From NCBI GenBank assembly GCA_002286855.1, contig NRSV01000072.1, positions 62,001-126,000 of the forward strand: a DNA stretch of 64,000 bases. Direction: 5' to 3'. The position numbers and the translations under genes are program-made. Positions 11,796 to 23,017 of the stretch are shown in pieces. The notes beneath the pieces were generated by a model, which was not told the DNA's origin, searched no databases, and saw nothing but the letters and a program-made list of their open reading frames with translations. Origin of the DNA: Bipolaris cookei (Eukaryota > Ascomycota > Dothideomycetes > Pleosporales > Pleosporaceae). Positions within the stretch are counted from its first letter, which is position 1, and every line of letters starts with the position of its first letter.

Positions 11796-12777
11796 ACCGG
11801 CGGTGGTGTTAACGATACGTGATCCTCAAGGGTCCGCAGGCACGCTTCCTACTCTGGGCTAAGTGGGCCGTGGCGTTAACGTATGCAGCGAGGGTGAGCG
11901 CGATGTATCGGTCGGTGTCTTTGCAGCGATGAGTGTATGGTCGCGATGGCGGGCGCTGGCATGGGCGGGGGGCTCGAGGCCAAAAGTGCTGGGTAGAGAT
12001 GACGATAGTGGTCGGGATTGTCGCGGGTGAAGGAGTAGAAGCCGCGATTGACGGTTGATGGGGCGATCTTGGCACCGCAGTGTTAGCGTAGTCTGCGATC
12101 GACCTTAATCACACCTCACCCACCAAAAGCGTCACCGAGCCATTGCACCCCAGACACTGCAGGTAGGCATAGTGTAGCACCACCCAAAGCTAGCGCCAGT
12201 ATTGATACTTTCACAGGCTCACCAGACACTATGCAGCCCACACGCTCCCGCATGGGCCCGCCCAAATATGCGCCGCACCCAAATCACCCCATCCATATCC
12301 ACCCGGTCAGGCCGCTATACCGATTCATGGCAACGGGTCTCGGCGCGTCAATGTGGTTCTTTGTAGGTTAGAGGTCTGACATGAGCGAGACAGGTGCTGA
12401 CAGGTGCAGTTGATGTACCGCGCGAAGAAGGACGGCCCCGCGCTTTTAGGCTGGAAGCACCCATGGGACCATTGAACGACGAATTCAGGAGCGTTGGGCG
12501 TGGAGAGAGAGCTTAGACAACATGGACACGAGGCATGCTCAATTGCATAGACAATGGAGTGCTGGAGATAGACACCACGGCCAGTGGCTGCAACGTTCCT
12601 TGTGGACAGCGCCAAGCAGTTCGGATTAATGCGAAATAGAGCAATCGCGTCACATGCAGTTCTGTTGATTCTTCATTTTACAATTTCATGAAATTTGGCG
12701 TGACATTTACTAGTCTGGTTCTTAGATATCATGCGAGTTTGCACTCGCCTTCAGCACCTCTCACTAGCCTTCGTAAC
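11796..12777. other. Intergenic: BUR1 upstream region and methyltransferase 3' side
   Basis: Upstream DNA of BUR1 followed by the 3' flank of the methyltransferase gene. No additional gene, RNA or repeat was recognised; the 96-codon minus frame at 12325-12615 lacks protein-like features. Confidence 0.4.
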
Positions 12778-14007
12778 CTACGCGGAAGGCTTCTCAAACA
12801 GATAGTGGCTGACACCCCATGTATCGCCCCCATTCCACCTGAACAACTCGGAACAAGCCATGTGGAAAACTTGCCACCTGTTCCACCAAGTCAAAGCACC
12901 CTCCTCTCCATACGTCTCCAACAGTCCCTTCCAGATACTCTCCTTGTTCTTCAACATAGTAACCAGCCAGTCCTCGCAAGTCTTTGAGTAGTGCATACCA
13001 GACACCCACCACTGGTTCTTGACTCTCAAGTCGTCTTGGAAGTACAACAGTAAATCAGCAGAAGGCATGGTACCACCCGTGAAGAAATGCTCCGTCATCC
13101 ACCCCTCTTCGAAATCATACGGAGTTGTGCAATGCGCAAAGATATGAACAAACAGCTTGCCACCGGGTTTCAGCGCAGAACCGACTTTGCGCAGCAAGAG
13201 CTGGTAGTTTTTCATGTGCTCGAAGAGCTCAATAGAAATGACGCGATCGTATGCTTCGGGCTGGAACTCATAGTCGACAACATCGCCCGTGATAATGGTC
13301 AAGTTCTTTAGTCCTTTTGATACGGCAACGCTGTCAATGTACTCTTTTTGCGTTCGCGAATTGGAGAAGCCGGTGATTTTGGAGTTGGGGAACATTTCGG
13401 CCATAAAGAGAGATGCTGAGCCCCAGCCACATCTAGAATCATTGTTAACCATCTCGTGTGGAACACATTGCTTACTCGGCTTCAGGATACACGTGATTAT
13501 TGTGCTATAAATGCAGCAAATGCAAGATCGAAGAAGAGACAGGAACTCACCCAAGGTCCAAAATACTCATTCCATCCTTCAATTCCGCCCTCTCAATATA
13601 CAATCGCATCATGGCAATCTCGGCTTGCGCCAGCGTCTCCCCGCCCTTCTCATACAAGCAGGCTGAATACTTCATCCGCGGGCCCAACATGCCCTTGAGA
13701 ACACTCGTCCCTACCTCGTAGTGCTGCTCGTTTGCCGTCGCAGTCGCAATTGCAATTGGCCTTTCTCGGAGAAGCTTGACATACTTCATCTTGGTCTCGT
13801 AAGCGGACTCCAAGGACGTGGTAGCTATCGACTGCAGGCGGTCGGCTAGCTGACGCCTGATTCCTACGCGAATCACCGCGTGTGGGAGGTAGCCATTGTC
13901 CAGGAGGGGATTGATGACTGCATCCGAGTTGACGAGGTCTATTATTTGTTTTAGTTGAGTTGGGGTTGTATACGGTTCGGAAGCTATGTACTTGATATAT
14001 AGTTCAT
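12778..14007 (-). CDS. SAM-dependent methyltransferase, cyclopropane-fatty-acid-synthase/coclaurine N-methyltransferase-like
   Basis: Best model has three exons: 13992-14007, 13551-13938 and 12778-13432, giving about 352 residues. The last intron is secure: it splits the SAM-binding motif I so that the two halves join as LDLGCGWGS (about residues 132-140). The acidic strand II (KITGFSNSRTQKEYI), DRVISIELFEHMKNY and LKPGGKLFVHIF follow in the usual order for class I methyltransferases. The sequence EHFFTGGTMPSADLLLYF is typical of the cyclopropane-synthase/CNMT subgroup. The substrate is unknown; lipid or amine methylation is possible. The first intron and start are inferred: the ATG at 14007 has a good context and joins in phase through a GTACAT donor and an AATAG acceptor, but the frame is also open upstream without an ATG. 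Confidence 0.82.
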
Positions 14008-16400
14008 GGCGAGGAACTTGTGTTACTTGGCCAGACGTTTGAGACCGCTTCGACGTGAGTGAATGAGCTGCGAACAGGACGCAAAAACAACTGTCTTGTA
14101 CTTTGGACACGTGAAGCTATCGTCTACCTATACGCTCTGTGACTCGGCTCCGGAGGGTTTCGTAGTGTGCCAAATAAGGCTTAGCGGCGGGTTAATGACG
14201 TCAACCATTAGTCGAGATAGTCCGTCCATCGCTGCAATCGTCCGAAAACGGTCAACAACGGAGGATTTGGTTGCTTTGTGAAGATTGTGAGATATCCTTT
14301 GGTAAATTCTGCTAAGCGGAGAATTGGCCAATCAAGCGTTTTGCGCCGAGGCCACACGAGATGAGCGTACCTATAAGGTGGCCAATGATCTCTCGCGGCT
14401 AGATATAAGGCATTTGAACTAACCAGGAAAGTAGAAAGGTATGGCGTATGAGTGGTGAAGATGGTCATGCTTCTATGCAGTATGCTCTGATCCTTGACTT
14501 CTTGTCATCTTCATTGCCCGCAAACACGACTACTAGGATGGTAAAAAGAATTCAAGATTGTATGTTGTACTTGTGTAGGGAGCAGGGTAATCAATCTAAC
14601 CAATATCAATAACTATCCGAAGTTGCAATGGGAGGGACTACTAGAGGATTCACGTGATCATACGTATCACTCGTCTTGCCAGAAGGCAAGGCACACGACA
14701 ATGAAGCTACTGACTGCGGTGCATGGCATGTTAGTATATATGCTTGATCATCGCTGTAGTCAGAGTTTTGTTCGGTATACTTTCCGCTTTATGTCTGATG
14801 AATGGCATGGATATCCGATCATTTTGATTGCTGGTCGTTGCTGTGATCATTTTGCGAACCGATGACATAGCCGAGGTTTCACATCTGTGTCTAGCCCGTC
14901 ACGATTGCATAATACGCGACCACAGAAACAACGCATATAAGGCGGGCATGCCAAAATATAATTTCCAAGCGAGGCTGGATAGAGAGTTCTAGATACGCTT
15001 GCAATGATGAGGCGACAAAAAGATACTATACACTGCATGCTTAAGAAACCCGTCTCTGTTTGGTCCCGTGAAATCAAGTGAGAACGCTGATGCAGTGAAA
15101 TGTGTTGCGATCTTTGCAACTTTGTGTTACTGGGTGTGACTCTAAGGCACGTGACCATATAAATAATCAACCGGCCGGTATGCAAAAGCTGACATCTTAC
15201 TCAACTGCCGAACCGTCCCAGCGCTAACTTGACGCAGAATGCATCACATGCCAATTACCGAAACGCATGCCATCGATTTCCTAATGTAATGCAACTGCCG
15301 AAGGAGCAAAAAGAAAGCTAACAACGACCAGTTTTTAGCGACCTTCACTTCATCTTACCGGCCGGAAGCAGTGATCTGCGAGGCGTGAAACATTGCTGCA
15401 TTCTTGAAAATACGCAGCAATTAAGGTAGTAAAAAGCTGTTGGCTAGGTTCCTGTCAGAAACCATATTGTAAACGTCGAGAAGCGTCAATACGAGAGGGC
15501 TGAGGGTAGTAGAGATCATTGAAGTATAACAGCCTTCGGTGGTTCTTCTCTGTATCGAAACATATATGTGGACTACCGCTATTGCTACGAATAGCTCTAG
15601 CTGAAATTGTTTGCTCTTCATAGGAAACTCATGTCACTACTGTTAAGCCACAGTGCAGGTCTCGGTGACTGTCACCGACCAACGGGCCCACCCAGTGGAT
15701 TTCCACGAGATTTTTGGCTCTGCATCCGATCTCGACCCTCTAAACTGCCGAATCTAGGGTAGAACCTAGTAACATTCGTTTCCCCGCAAAATTCGCTAAT
15801 CGTTCCCATAAGAGTGCAGGACCCCGGAATAAAGCCGGTGAGGCCTTAGGCCAAGTGACCGCCAACCAAGATAGAACAACACTAATTCCTAGCGCTGATC
15901 TGTCTGATGTCAATAGTAACGAGCTAGGAATTCAAAGTTTACCTTAGCGATGATTACAGAACGGCTTCAAGCTGACAAGGATAGGGCAACTAGCACTATA
16001 CCAGATTCAGCATTATTTGACAACAAAGCTACATATCCAGCCGACCTTTCGTTGGTTCAGAGGTCATTGAGTATTGAAAGAGGTGCTGGATTACAGTATT
16101 CGATTAACCAAATTGATATTACAAGTGTCCTATGGTGTTTTGTTACGCTTTTGGCCGAAAACTGCCATATCCGTAGCGACCCCTGCATTCCTGGTGGCGT
16201 GGGAAAGGAGGGAGGCAATTGAGCGCCAAACGAAAAAAACCTGGGGTAATGCAGACAGCATTGCAAAAGTTCAGCTGTGAGCGTGACGCCAAAAGAGGGG
16301 GCAAAGACATGTATAAATCTACCCCAGTTTGCCTCGAGTGACGCACAAACATCTACCCCAGAACACTGACTGGTTGAGAAACTCGAAACTCATTTCCACG
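14008..16400. other. Long intergenic stretch, no gene recognised
   Basis: About 2.4 kb with no convincing coding frame, RNA gene or transposon protein remnant. A perfect 8-base inverted repeat with a 1-base centre lies at 15662-15678. Two CCGGCCGG-like palindromes occur near 15170 and 15360. The distal end is the promoter of the SnoaL-like gene. Confidence 0.4.
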
Positions 16401-17067
16401 ATGCGCTTTCCGTTTCTTGCCTTCACAATCACTACATCTGTCTCTGTGATTGCGGCACCAACCGGTCTGCACGCCAGAACCGACGTGTTGGTGGAGCCTC
16501 GGGCAACTCCTGTTAAGCCAGCGCCGTGTGTCCGCAACCCCAACGCCACGAAAGCGCAGGACAAGGCTCGGTTCGATGCTTTTGTGCAGGCTTTGATCTA
16601 CAAGCCTAACATCATTGAGGCGTTTTCATATATTTCCCAGGACTATGTTGTAAGCATGCTTCGTTTCGGGCGAAGTGATCTATCAAGTCCGCTGACTTCA
16701 GGCTGCAACAACAGAACCATGGTATTTCAGTTTCAAATGGATTTGAAAATGAATGGGATGCTTTGTCGCTCACTTGGGACCCATCAAGCATCACGCCACT
16801 GGGCGCAACTTTTCAGTATCCTCAGAGCTGGGTGAAGTATAAAAAGCAGTTCAGAGAGGTTGTTGAGCGGTTCCGTATGGATGGTGGATGCATTGTTGAG
16901 CACGTAAGTTTATCTTTCTTCGAAGAGCACACCAGGGCCATAATGCAAGAAACTCACTTTGAATTGTGCAGTGGGTCCAGAACGAAAAGCTTCCACCGAA
17001 GGCGCTAACAGTGAAGAGATCACACTCAAATCCTATCTCCCATTGCTGTGACTCTAACGCCGCTTAA
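16401..17067 (+). CDS. Secreted SnoaL-like (NTF2-fold) protein
   Basis: Three exons: 16401-16649, 16715-16903 and 16972-17067, 177 residues. Splicing at GTAAGC/CAACAG and GTAAGT/GTGCAG is in phase. The N-terminus MRFPFLAFTITTSVSVIAAP is a signal peptide. The body resembles fungal SnoaL-like proteins: a helical DKARFDAFVQALIY segment, DYVNH after the first junction, then PLGATFQYPQSWVKY, FRMDGGCIVEH and WVQNEKLP across the second junction. The NTF2-like fold is used by polyketide cyclases and many proteins of unknown role. No biosynthetic cluster surrounds this gene, so the substrate cannot be inferred. The C-terminal 20 residues do not look conserved and may reflect a late frameshift or divergence. 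Reading without the introns suggests a broken gene, but the spliced model is intact. Confidence 0.7.
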
Positions 17068-18390
17068 GTAATTTTCAGGGCTTTGAATGCTGTGCTTGAT
17101 GCGCAGCCTTTCAAGGAACGGTGTCACAAGGTTGTGTTTGCTGTGTATCTCTGTGAGACGGACCTGCCATGCGACAGTCAAGATGACAATCATGAGTCTC
17201 ATATAGGTATTAATACAAGCGGAATTTTGAATGCAGAGTAACGATGATACCCAACGGCAAAGCTGAGATATATGAGATATGAGATATGAGGCGTGATGGT
17301 GGACATGTGAATCGAGTTTAATGTACAAACCTGATTTCTCTTAGCTATCTCCTGTTTTTCATACAGCCTCTCATTCTTTTGATTAGATTTTAATAGTAGG
17401 CTGCTACCCTGAGCAGGCAGCTGCTCAATTCCAATGCTCTCGTCTGATGCTGGTAGTTGTGAGATGAGATCCGACAAGATAAAATCAAATCAGCATAATG
17501 TGAATTGCAAAAGGTAAACGAAGAAACTGCGCAAAAGATGAATAGGTAAGAATTAAGCCTCCGATAAAACGTACATGTAGTTACAGATCCCCGCTGTCAT
17601 GTGTTTTTGCGGGATCCGGTGGTTTTGTGTGTCAGTTGCATGTCACGTGGCTGGTTCTTCATATTTGAGATTGGTAAATGCCGGCTGCGGGATTTTTCCA
17701 ATACTTGTACGCTTCGTAACATGGCTCGAGTATGTCACCTTCATTGTCTCGCGCATCATTGACCGGAATCTAGGAGAACCACTCAGCTTAGTGCATGGTA
17801 ACTCAAGTCTGGATATGCATGCTTAGTCTTGCAACGGACACTTCATAGTCTGACTGCATCTGATAAGCTCCGGTGTCACAACGCCTACAGCAGACCATTG
17901 GGTTCCTCAGCAGCCATATGGTGTTTCCAAAAAATCAACTGGAGCTGTCGAAGAGTCGTAGCGATGAAGAGTGGGAAAAGGAAAAAACAGTGGACACGCC
18001 CGAGCACGTGAACAGTTCGCGACGGAACTGCCGAGTTCGGATCAACGCTCAGCTGGCGTGCATGCATCGACCCGTCCCTGCAGCATTTTTTAACCGGTGC
18101 AGCTGTGCCGGCGGCGTGAATCAAGCCCGAAGGATTCGCTGGCGTTGCGCGGCGTCTGCATCCCCTGCCATGTGTACGGCCGATTGTGGGCGCGAACTTT
18201 TGACTCAGGGCTCCCCCCGCTAAAAGCACTCGAGAATTCGCTCAATCTTCACAACCCCATACTTCGCACTACACACGTCATCCACTGTTCAATACATTCG
18301 TACCAAGACACCCTCGCCACCTGTATACTCCCCAGAAAAATCTGCACGCGCAATTGACCAGAGCTCAACTCGAGAGGCCACCTTTTCAAA
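17068..18390. other. Intergenic, with a short GAGATAT-type repeat and the aspartokinase promoter
   Basis: A short imperfect tandem repeat of a GAGATAT unit lies at about 17263-17290. The right end is the promoter and leader of the aspartokinase gene. No other gene was recognised. Confidence 0.5.
18201..18207. promoter_or_regulatory. Gcn4/Cpc1-type site TGACTCA upstream of aspartokinase
   Basis: A perfect TGACTCA lies 184 bases before the aspartokinase ATG. This is the consensus bound by the bZIP regulators Gcn4 and Cpc1 in amino-acid general control (established). A 7-base match can occur by chance, but its place before an amino-acid biosynthesis gene makes it plausible. Confidence 0.5.
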
Positions 18391-20083
18391 ATGTCAGCAT
18401 ACGCAAACGGACACACCCACGAGTCGGAGCGGATAGCTCACACGGAAGAGAAGCATCTTCCTGGAGGATGGGTGGTCCTCAAGTTCGGTGGTACAAGTGT
18501 CGGCAAGTTCCCGGAGAATATAGCGGACATTGTCAAGTACGACGCCCATTCAAATGCGCAAGATGAGCACACAACACTAACTCTTCATAGAGCTGGCCTT
18601 CAGACGAATCGCGCCGCTATTGTCTGCTCTGCGCGCAGCAACAGCACAAAGGTCGAAGGAACCACCAACCGCCTCCTTCGTGCCGCTCGAGCTGCTGAGA
18701 GACCCAACCACCGGGCCTACGATGAAATTGTCGAAGCCATCCGCATTGACCATATCCAGGCGGGCAAGGATATTTTGAAGAGCCCGGAAATTCTGGCATC
18801 TTATACCGAAGAGGTCAACGCCGAGTGCGAGAGTCTGATTAAGATCTTAGAGTCGGCCCAGCATCTCGAGGAGGTCACCAACCACACCGAGGACAAGATC
18901 ATCAGCAAGGGCGAGAAGCTGAGCTGTCGCTACATGGCTGCGATACTGAATGATCGTGGTACGCCTGCCCAATTTGTCGACCTCAGCGACGTGATCAAGC
19001 CCAACGCGCCCATCAAAGGAGGATTGCAGGAAAAGTTCTACAAGGACTTGGCTGCGGACTTCGCCAGCCAAGTGGAAGCATGTGGAGACAAGGTCCCTGT
19101 GATTACCGGTTTCTTTGGAAACGTGCCCGGCGGTCTCTTGACTTCAATCGGACGCGGATATACCGATCTATGTGCTGCCTTGGTTGCCGTTGGCGTAAAG
19201 GCGAAGGAACTGCAGGTCTGGAAAGAGGTGGATGGAATCTTCACCGCAGACCCGCGCAAGGTTCCTACCGCCGCGCTGCTCCCCAGCGTCACTCCCGCAG
19301 AGGCTGCTGAGTTGACATTCTACGGGTCTGAAGTCATTCACCCCTTCACCATGGAGCAGGTTATTCGCGCCCGCATTCCCATTCGCATCAAGAACGTCAT
19401 GAACCCGCGCAATGCTGGCACTATCATTTTCCCTGACAACCTCCGGGACATTGACGACCGTGCGCCTTTGAAGGAAACGGGACTCTTCCGCACTCGCTCT
19501 TCGAGTCTCCTTACTCAGCTTGAAGGGCCTAAGCGACCTACTGCTGTGACGATTAAGCATAACATTGTTGTGCTCAACGTTCACAGCAACAAGCGCACTC
19601 GTGCCCATGGTTTTTTGATGAACATATTCAACATCCTTGACAACTGGCGTCTGTCTGTCGATCTCATCTCTTCCTCCGAGGTACATGTGTCCATGGCCTT
19701 GCACTCCGAGTCAGCTCTTCTAAGCGGCGGAGGTGAGGACGACTACAAGATCCAGTCCAAGGACCTCCAAGGTGCCGTCAATGATCTTGGTGCCCTCGGT
19801 ACCATTGACATTGTGCCTGACATGGCTATTGTAAGTTTGGTGGGTAAGCAGCTGAAGAACATGATTGGTATCTCCGGCAAGTTCTTTAGTGTGTTGGGTC
19901 AGAACAACATCAATATTGAAATGATCTCGCAAGGTATGTCAAAATTTGACTACATTTGAGGAGACCACCCGCTAATTCAACGCAGGCGCCAGTGAGATTA
20001 ACATATCTTGCGTCATTGAGGAGCGCGAAGCAGACCGCGCCCTTAATGTTGTACATACAAATCTTTTTACATTCTTAGAATAG
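18391..20083 (+). CDS. hom3: Aspartokinase
   Basis: Three exons: 18391-18536, 18591-19933 and 19986-20083, 528 residues. The first intron (54 bases, GTACGA donor, CTAAC branch site, TTCATAG acceptor) has a length divisible by three and no stop, so it can be missed. Removing it joins ADIVK to AGLQTNRAAIVCSARS, as expected for the family. The N-terminus carries KFGGTSVGK (residue 31 on), the ATP/aspartate-binding signature. VTGFFG- and GRGYTDLCAAL-like catalytic segments follow. Two ACT regulatory domains occupy the last 130 residues and end across the third exon (SEINISCVIEEREADRAL). The enzyme phosphorylates aspartate in the first step to threonine, methionine and homoserine, usually with threonine feedback. 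The terminal exon is short and would be lost in a single-frame reading. Confidence 0.95.
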
Positions 20084-20486
20084 ATCTTGCTTTGCATCAG
20101 TGGAGTTGGATACCATTTGGAAAAGGCTTGCTACATAATATTAAAGCCATGTCTTGTTTCATTTTTGCATATCTCTCCCACTGTTTCTCTTCTGGCTAGC
20201 GCTTCACGTCGAGTTGCGCGTTTGCAGGTTTGCACAATACCCAGGCGTGACACGACGCGCAAATACTGAACAATGATTGCGCGCTACTTGACCTCACGTT
20301 ATATAAAACGCTCACTGATCAGCTTTCACTTTCACACTCGGTCTTGGCAACTGTATAGGTAGGACTTCTGTCGGAGATCTCTTCCCACAATCGCAACAGG
20401 CAGATAGACCGGTCATAAACTACTATTTTGAAAATCTCTGATAAGTCTATTTTCCTCCTTCAGTAGGCGGCCTTATTAAAGTACGT
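20084..20486. other. Intergenic between aspartokinase and the next gene
   Basis: Contains the aspartokinase 3' end and the upstream region of the gene at 20487. Nothing else was recognised. Confidence 0.4.
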
Positions 20487-22310
20487 ATGGAAGCCGCCAT
20501 GGAAGACCCTGTGGGAGACCCCATGGCAATCCCCGTCAGAGCCCCCGTCGAAGCCCCTATGGAAGACTCCGTAGGAGATGCTGTGGATGAAGAGAAGAAA
20601 AAGAAGAAGAAACAAATATCCCCACTTACAGGCAAGGAGCTGAAGAAACACGAGATATGGGGCTTGAAGAGTCTTGAAAAAGAGCAGCACCCGGTCTTCT
20701 GGGAGCGGGTTATCTATTGGTGTAGAAAGTGGTTTACGGAAGCCAAGTGGAGGGAAGTTGTACGCCGGATTGAGCGGGCCACAAAAGAAGATAATCTTAT
20801 CGTATTTGGATGGCATCCACCGATGCAGCTTACGCATTCGACCGCCGCAAAAGGCATCCGTCAGCTACTACGCTATAGCTCTTCGTCACTAACCTCACCG
20901 ACGGGCCCGCATTCATTGCGCCCAGCTCACCTCCCGCGCATCGCCACATCTTCTTCAGCAAATGTACGGCCGCGGTGGGATGTTGTGGCTTCTGGTCCTC
21001 CAACCCCACTATCCGCCATGTCAGGTCCGGTCAAGAATGCCTTTGCTGAGGGAGGTATCTGGGCATCTCTCTCGCCCAAGACACCCGCGAGTGTAGCTTC
21101 TGTCACATCAGCGCCCATCACTGCCGTACCACTCGGACTCTGGGCATCAGACTCACCCAACGACCCTGATTTCAAAGCAGCCTACAATGAAGTACGTAGA
21201 GAAGTGAAGAGTATGGCTCTCCAGTTCTGTGCCAACCGCCTTGCACTGCGTCGATCCTCCGATGGCCAACACGATGTCATCCACCCATCCATGGTCAAGC
21301 CCAAAGACGAACTGCTAGCCTCGCAATACGTTCTCCAATCAAGCCAGCTGGATCTCTCAATGTACGCCGACACAACTCTGTCGTATAAAATAGAGGAGGT
21401 CGCCGATGATGAAGCTTCATATCTCCGCCATTATAGCATTCAGACGACCGAGAAACTAGAAGATGTCGATTCATGGCTTAGCATTAATGAATGTACGGGG
21501 GAAATTAGTACTTCACTTGATGCACAACGTAATCTCTTGCGTATGAACCGCGATCGGCGCCAGAATCGAGAAATGAAACTCACAGAGGAAGCAGTGCAGT
21601 ATGCATGGGCAGCCAAGATAGTTAGTGACGCAGAGCACATTGTCAAGTGTCGTGCTGAAGCTGGGAGCGAGGCTAGCGACGACGACGACGACGACGGATA
21701 TGACTATGAGAACTTCGTACGCAGTCTGCGTAGTGCAAGCAGTAGTTGTGTATCACTAGTTCAGAAGAATGCAGCAACTAGAGAACGCACCCTGAACGAT
21801 ACTGAGACGGGAGCATATGACGTCGAAGACGAACATACCTCGCAACATTGGCCTCAAACAGCGGGCTACAGGTCAACCAGCAATCCTATCAATCCCACAC
21901 CCACGTCTTCCGACCTCCCATTCCGCAATCACAACAGCATAGCGACATCGACTGACCACCGGTCTACCAGCACCACGCATCAACGCGCCCGTCCCCCCTT
22001 TGTCACCACTACCACCACCGCTCCCGACGTCAGCTCCGACCTCCGCACCTCCCGCCGTCACGCCCCCACCCTCCAAGATCTCAACGACTGGGCCGACGAA
22101 CTCAAGAAAATGGAGCGGAAACGCACCGAACTCCGCCTTACAGGCACATTGACGTACAATACCGATGTGTATCCCGCATTACGTCCCGCACCTAACACGC
22201 CGCTGTATACTCATGTTAGGATGGGGAGTAGCACGACGAGTACAGCGAGTAGTGTGTCGTGGAAGTGTAAGACTGCGTCTTTAGTTGAGTGGGAGGGGGG
22301 TGGCGCGTAG
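20487..22310 (+). CDS. Uncharacterised protein, 607 residues, probably truncated at its 3' end
   Basis: A single open frame begins with an imperfect repeat of Met/Pro/Val/Asp-rich units (PVGDP, PVRAP, PVEAP) and then a run of six lysines. A tryptophan-rich, helical region follows (IYWCRKWFTEAKWREVV, about residues 75-92). The rest is Ser/Thr/Pro-rich with two GIWASLSP/GLWASDSP motifs near 187 and 227, a charged helical segment around 250-400, and a run of six aspartates. No known domain was recognised. Composition suggests an intracellular scaffold-like protein, which is speculative. The stop at 22308-22310 is followed by further coding-like sequence, described separately. Confidence 0.6.
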   Translation: MEAAMEDPVGDPMAIPVRAPVEAPMEDSVGDAVDEEKKKKKKQISPLTGKELKKHEIWGLKSLEKEQHPVFWERVIYWCRKWFTEAKWREVVRRIERATKEDNLIVFGWHPPMQLTHSTAAKGIRQLLRYSSSSLTSPTGPHSLRPAHLPRIATSSSANVRPRWDVVASGPPTPLSAMSGPVKNAFAEGGIWASLSPKTPASVASVTSAPITAVPLGLWASDSPNDPDFKAAYNEVRREVKSMALQFCANRLALRRSSDGQHDVIHPSMVKPKDELLASQYVLQSSQLDLSMYADTTLSYKIEEVADDEASYLRHYSIQTTEKLEDVDSWLSINECTGEISTSLDAQRNLLRMNRDRRQNREMKLTEEAVQYAWAAKIVSDAEHIVKCRAEAGSEASDDDDDDGYDYENFVRSLRSASSSCVSLVQKNAATRERTLNDTETGAYDVEDEHTSQHWPQTAGYRSTSNPINPTPTSSDLPFRNHNSIATSTDHRSTSTTHQRARPPFVTTTTTAPDVSSDLRTSRRHAPTLQDLNDWADELKKMERKRTELRLTGTLTYNTDVYPALRPAPNTPLYTHVRMGSSTTSTASSVSWKCKTASLVEWEGGGA

Positions 22311-22572
22311 GAAGAGGGGATTGTTACGCCGCGAGGAGATGGGGAGAATGTGCGTGGTGAGCTTCACTTGTCGCCTCCGTGTCCGCTTATTCTCGAGAGT
22401 AGGAGAACAGGACGTTGGGGAGGAGCATCAGCGTCATGCTAGCACGAGTAGAAGTGTCGATCTTGATCGCCATGCGTCGAGCTAGAGTCGGGAGGAGCAG
22501 GATGAGTGGGTTATGGAGTTGCCGAGGATGGATAGTAGGGAGAATATGGGACAGATCGAGCGGTTCATGTAA
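22311..22572 (+). pseudogene. Decayed 3' extension of the preceding gene
   Basis: After the TAG at 22308 the same frame remains protein-like for about 30 codons (EEGIVTPRGDGENVRGELHL). It then appears to shift by one base between 22311 and 22405. In the new frame it reads EEHQRHASTSRSVDLDRHASS, meets a TAG at 22483, and continues with SREEQDEWVMELPRMDSREN to a TAA at 22570. The composition matches the upstream protein, so the ancestral gene probably ended at 22572. Sequencing error is an alternative. Confidence 0.45.
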
Positions 22573-23017
22573 GGTTCAAGGGATGATGGGATTGTTTCTT
22601 CGAGGTTGGAAAACTCGAGGTTGCGTATGCGCGTGGGTTTCTTTCAGGGAGAAGGATATCAGATCAATCATCTAATGGTTTTATTGTACGGATGAGACTG
22701 AGGGGATGAAATAGTAGCACAAAAAAAACGACGATAGTACTAAGAATAAATATAATAGTACACTTGCATCTCAATTTCTACATACCAATTAGTTCCCATG
22801 CACTCAGACCAGACAGCAATCTCACTTTCCACGTAAAAACCGGGTATAATAATAACCAATCCTCCTCCACGCGACAAAAAAACGCCAAGTTTACCAAATC
22901 TAACAGACATTGCAACCACAATAAAGGGCATCGGAAAGATCCCCAAAAAGTGTCCATAAAAATTATGTTCGTACCAAGTAACAAATAAAAGCTTCCTTCG
23001 TGATAGATTTGCGGCAT
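22573..23017. other. Intergenic between convergent genes
   Basis: A/T-rich 3' flanks of the 607-residue gene and the MINDY gene. No gene was recognised. Confidence 0.5.

Noticed and set aside
12325..12615. 96-codon minus-strand frame upstream of BUR1
   Set aside because: Random-looking composition, no splice partners, no recognised homology.
16401..17067. SnoaL-like gene as a frameshifted pseudogene
   Set aside because: Two GT-AG introns restore a continuous protein in the correct phase.
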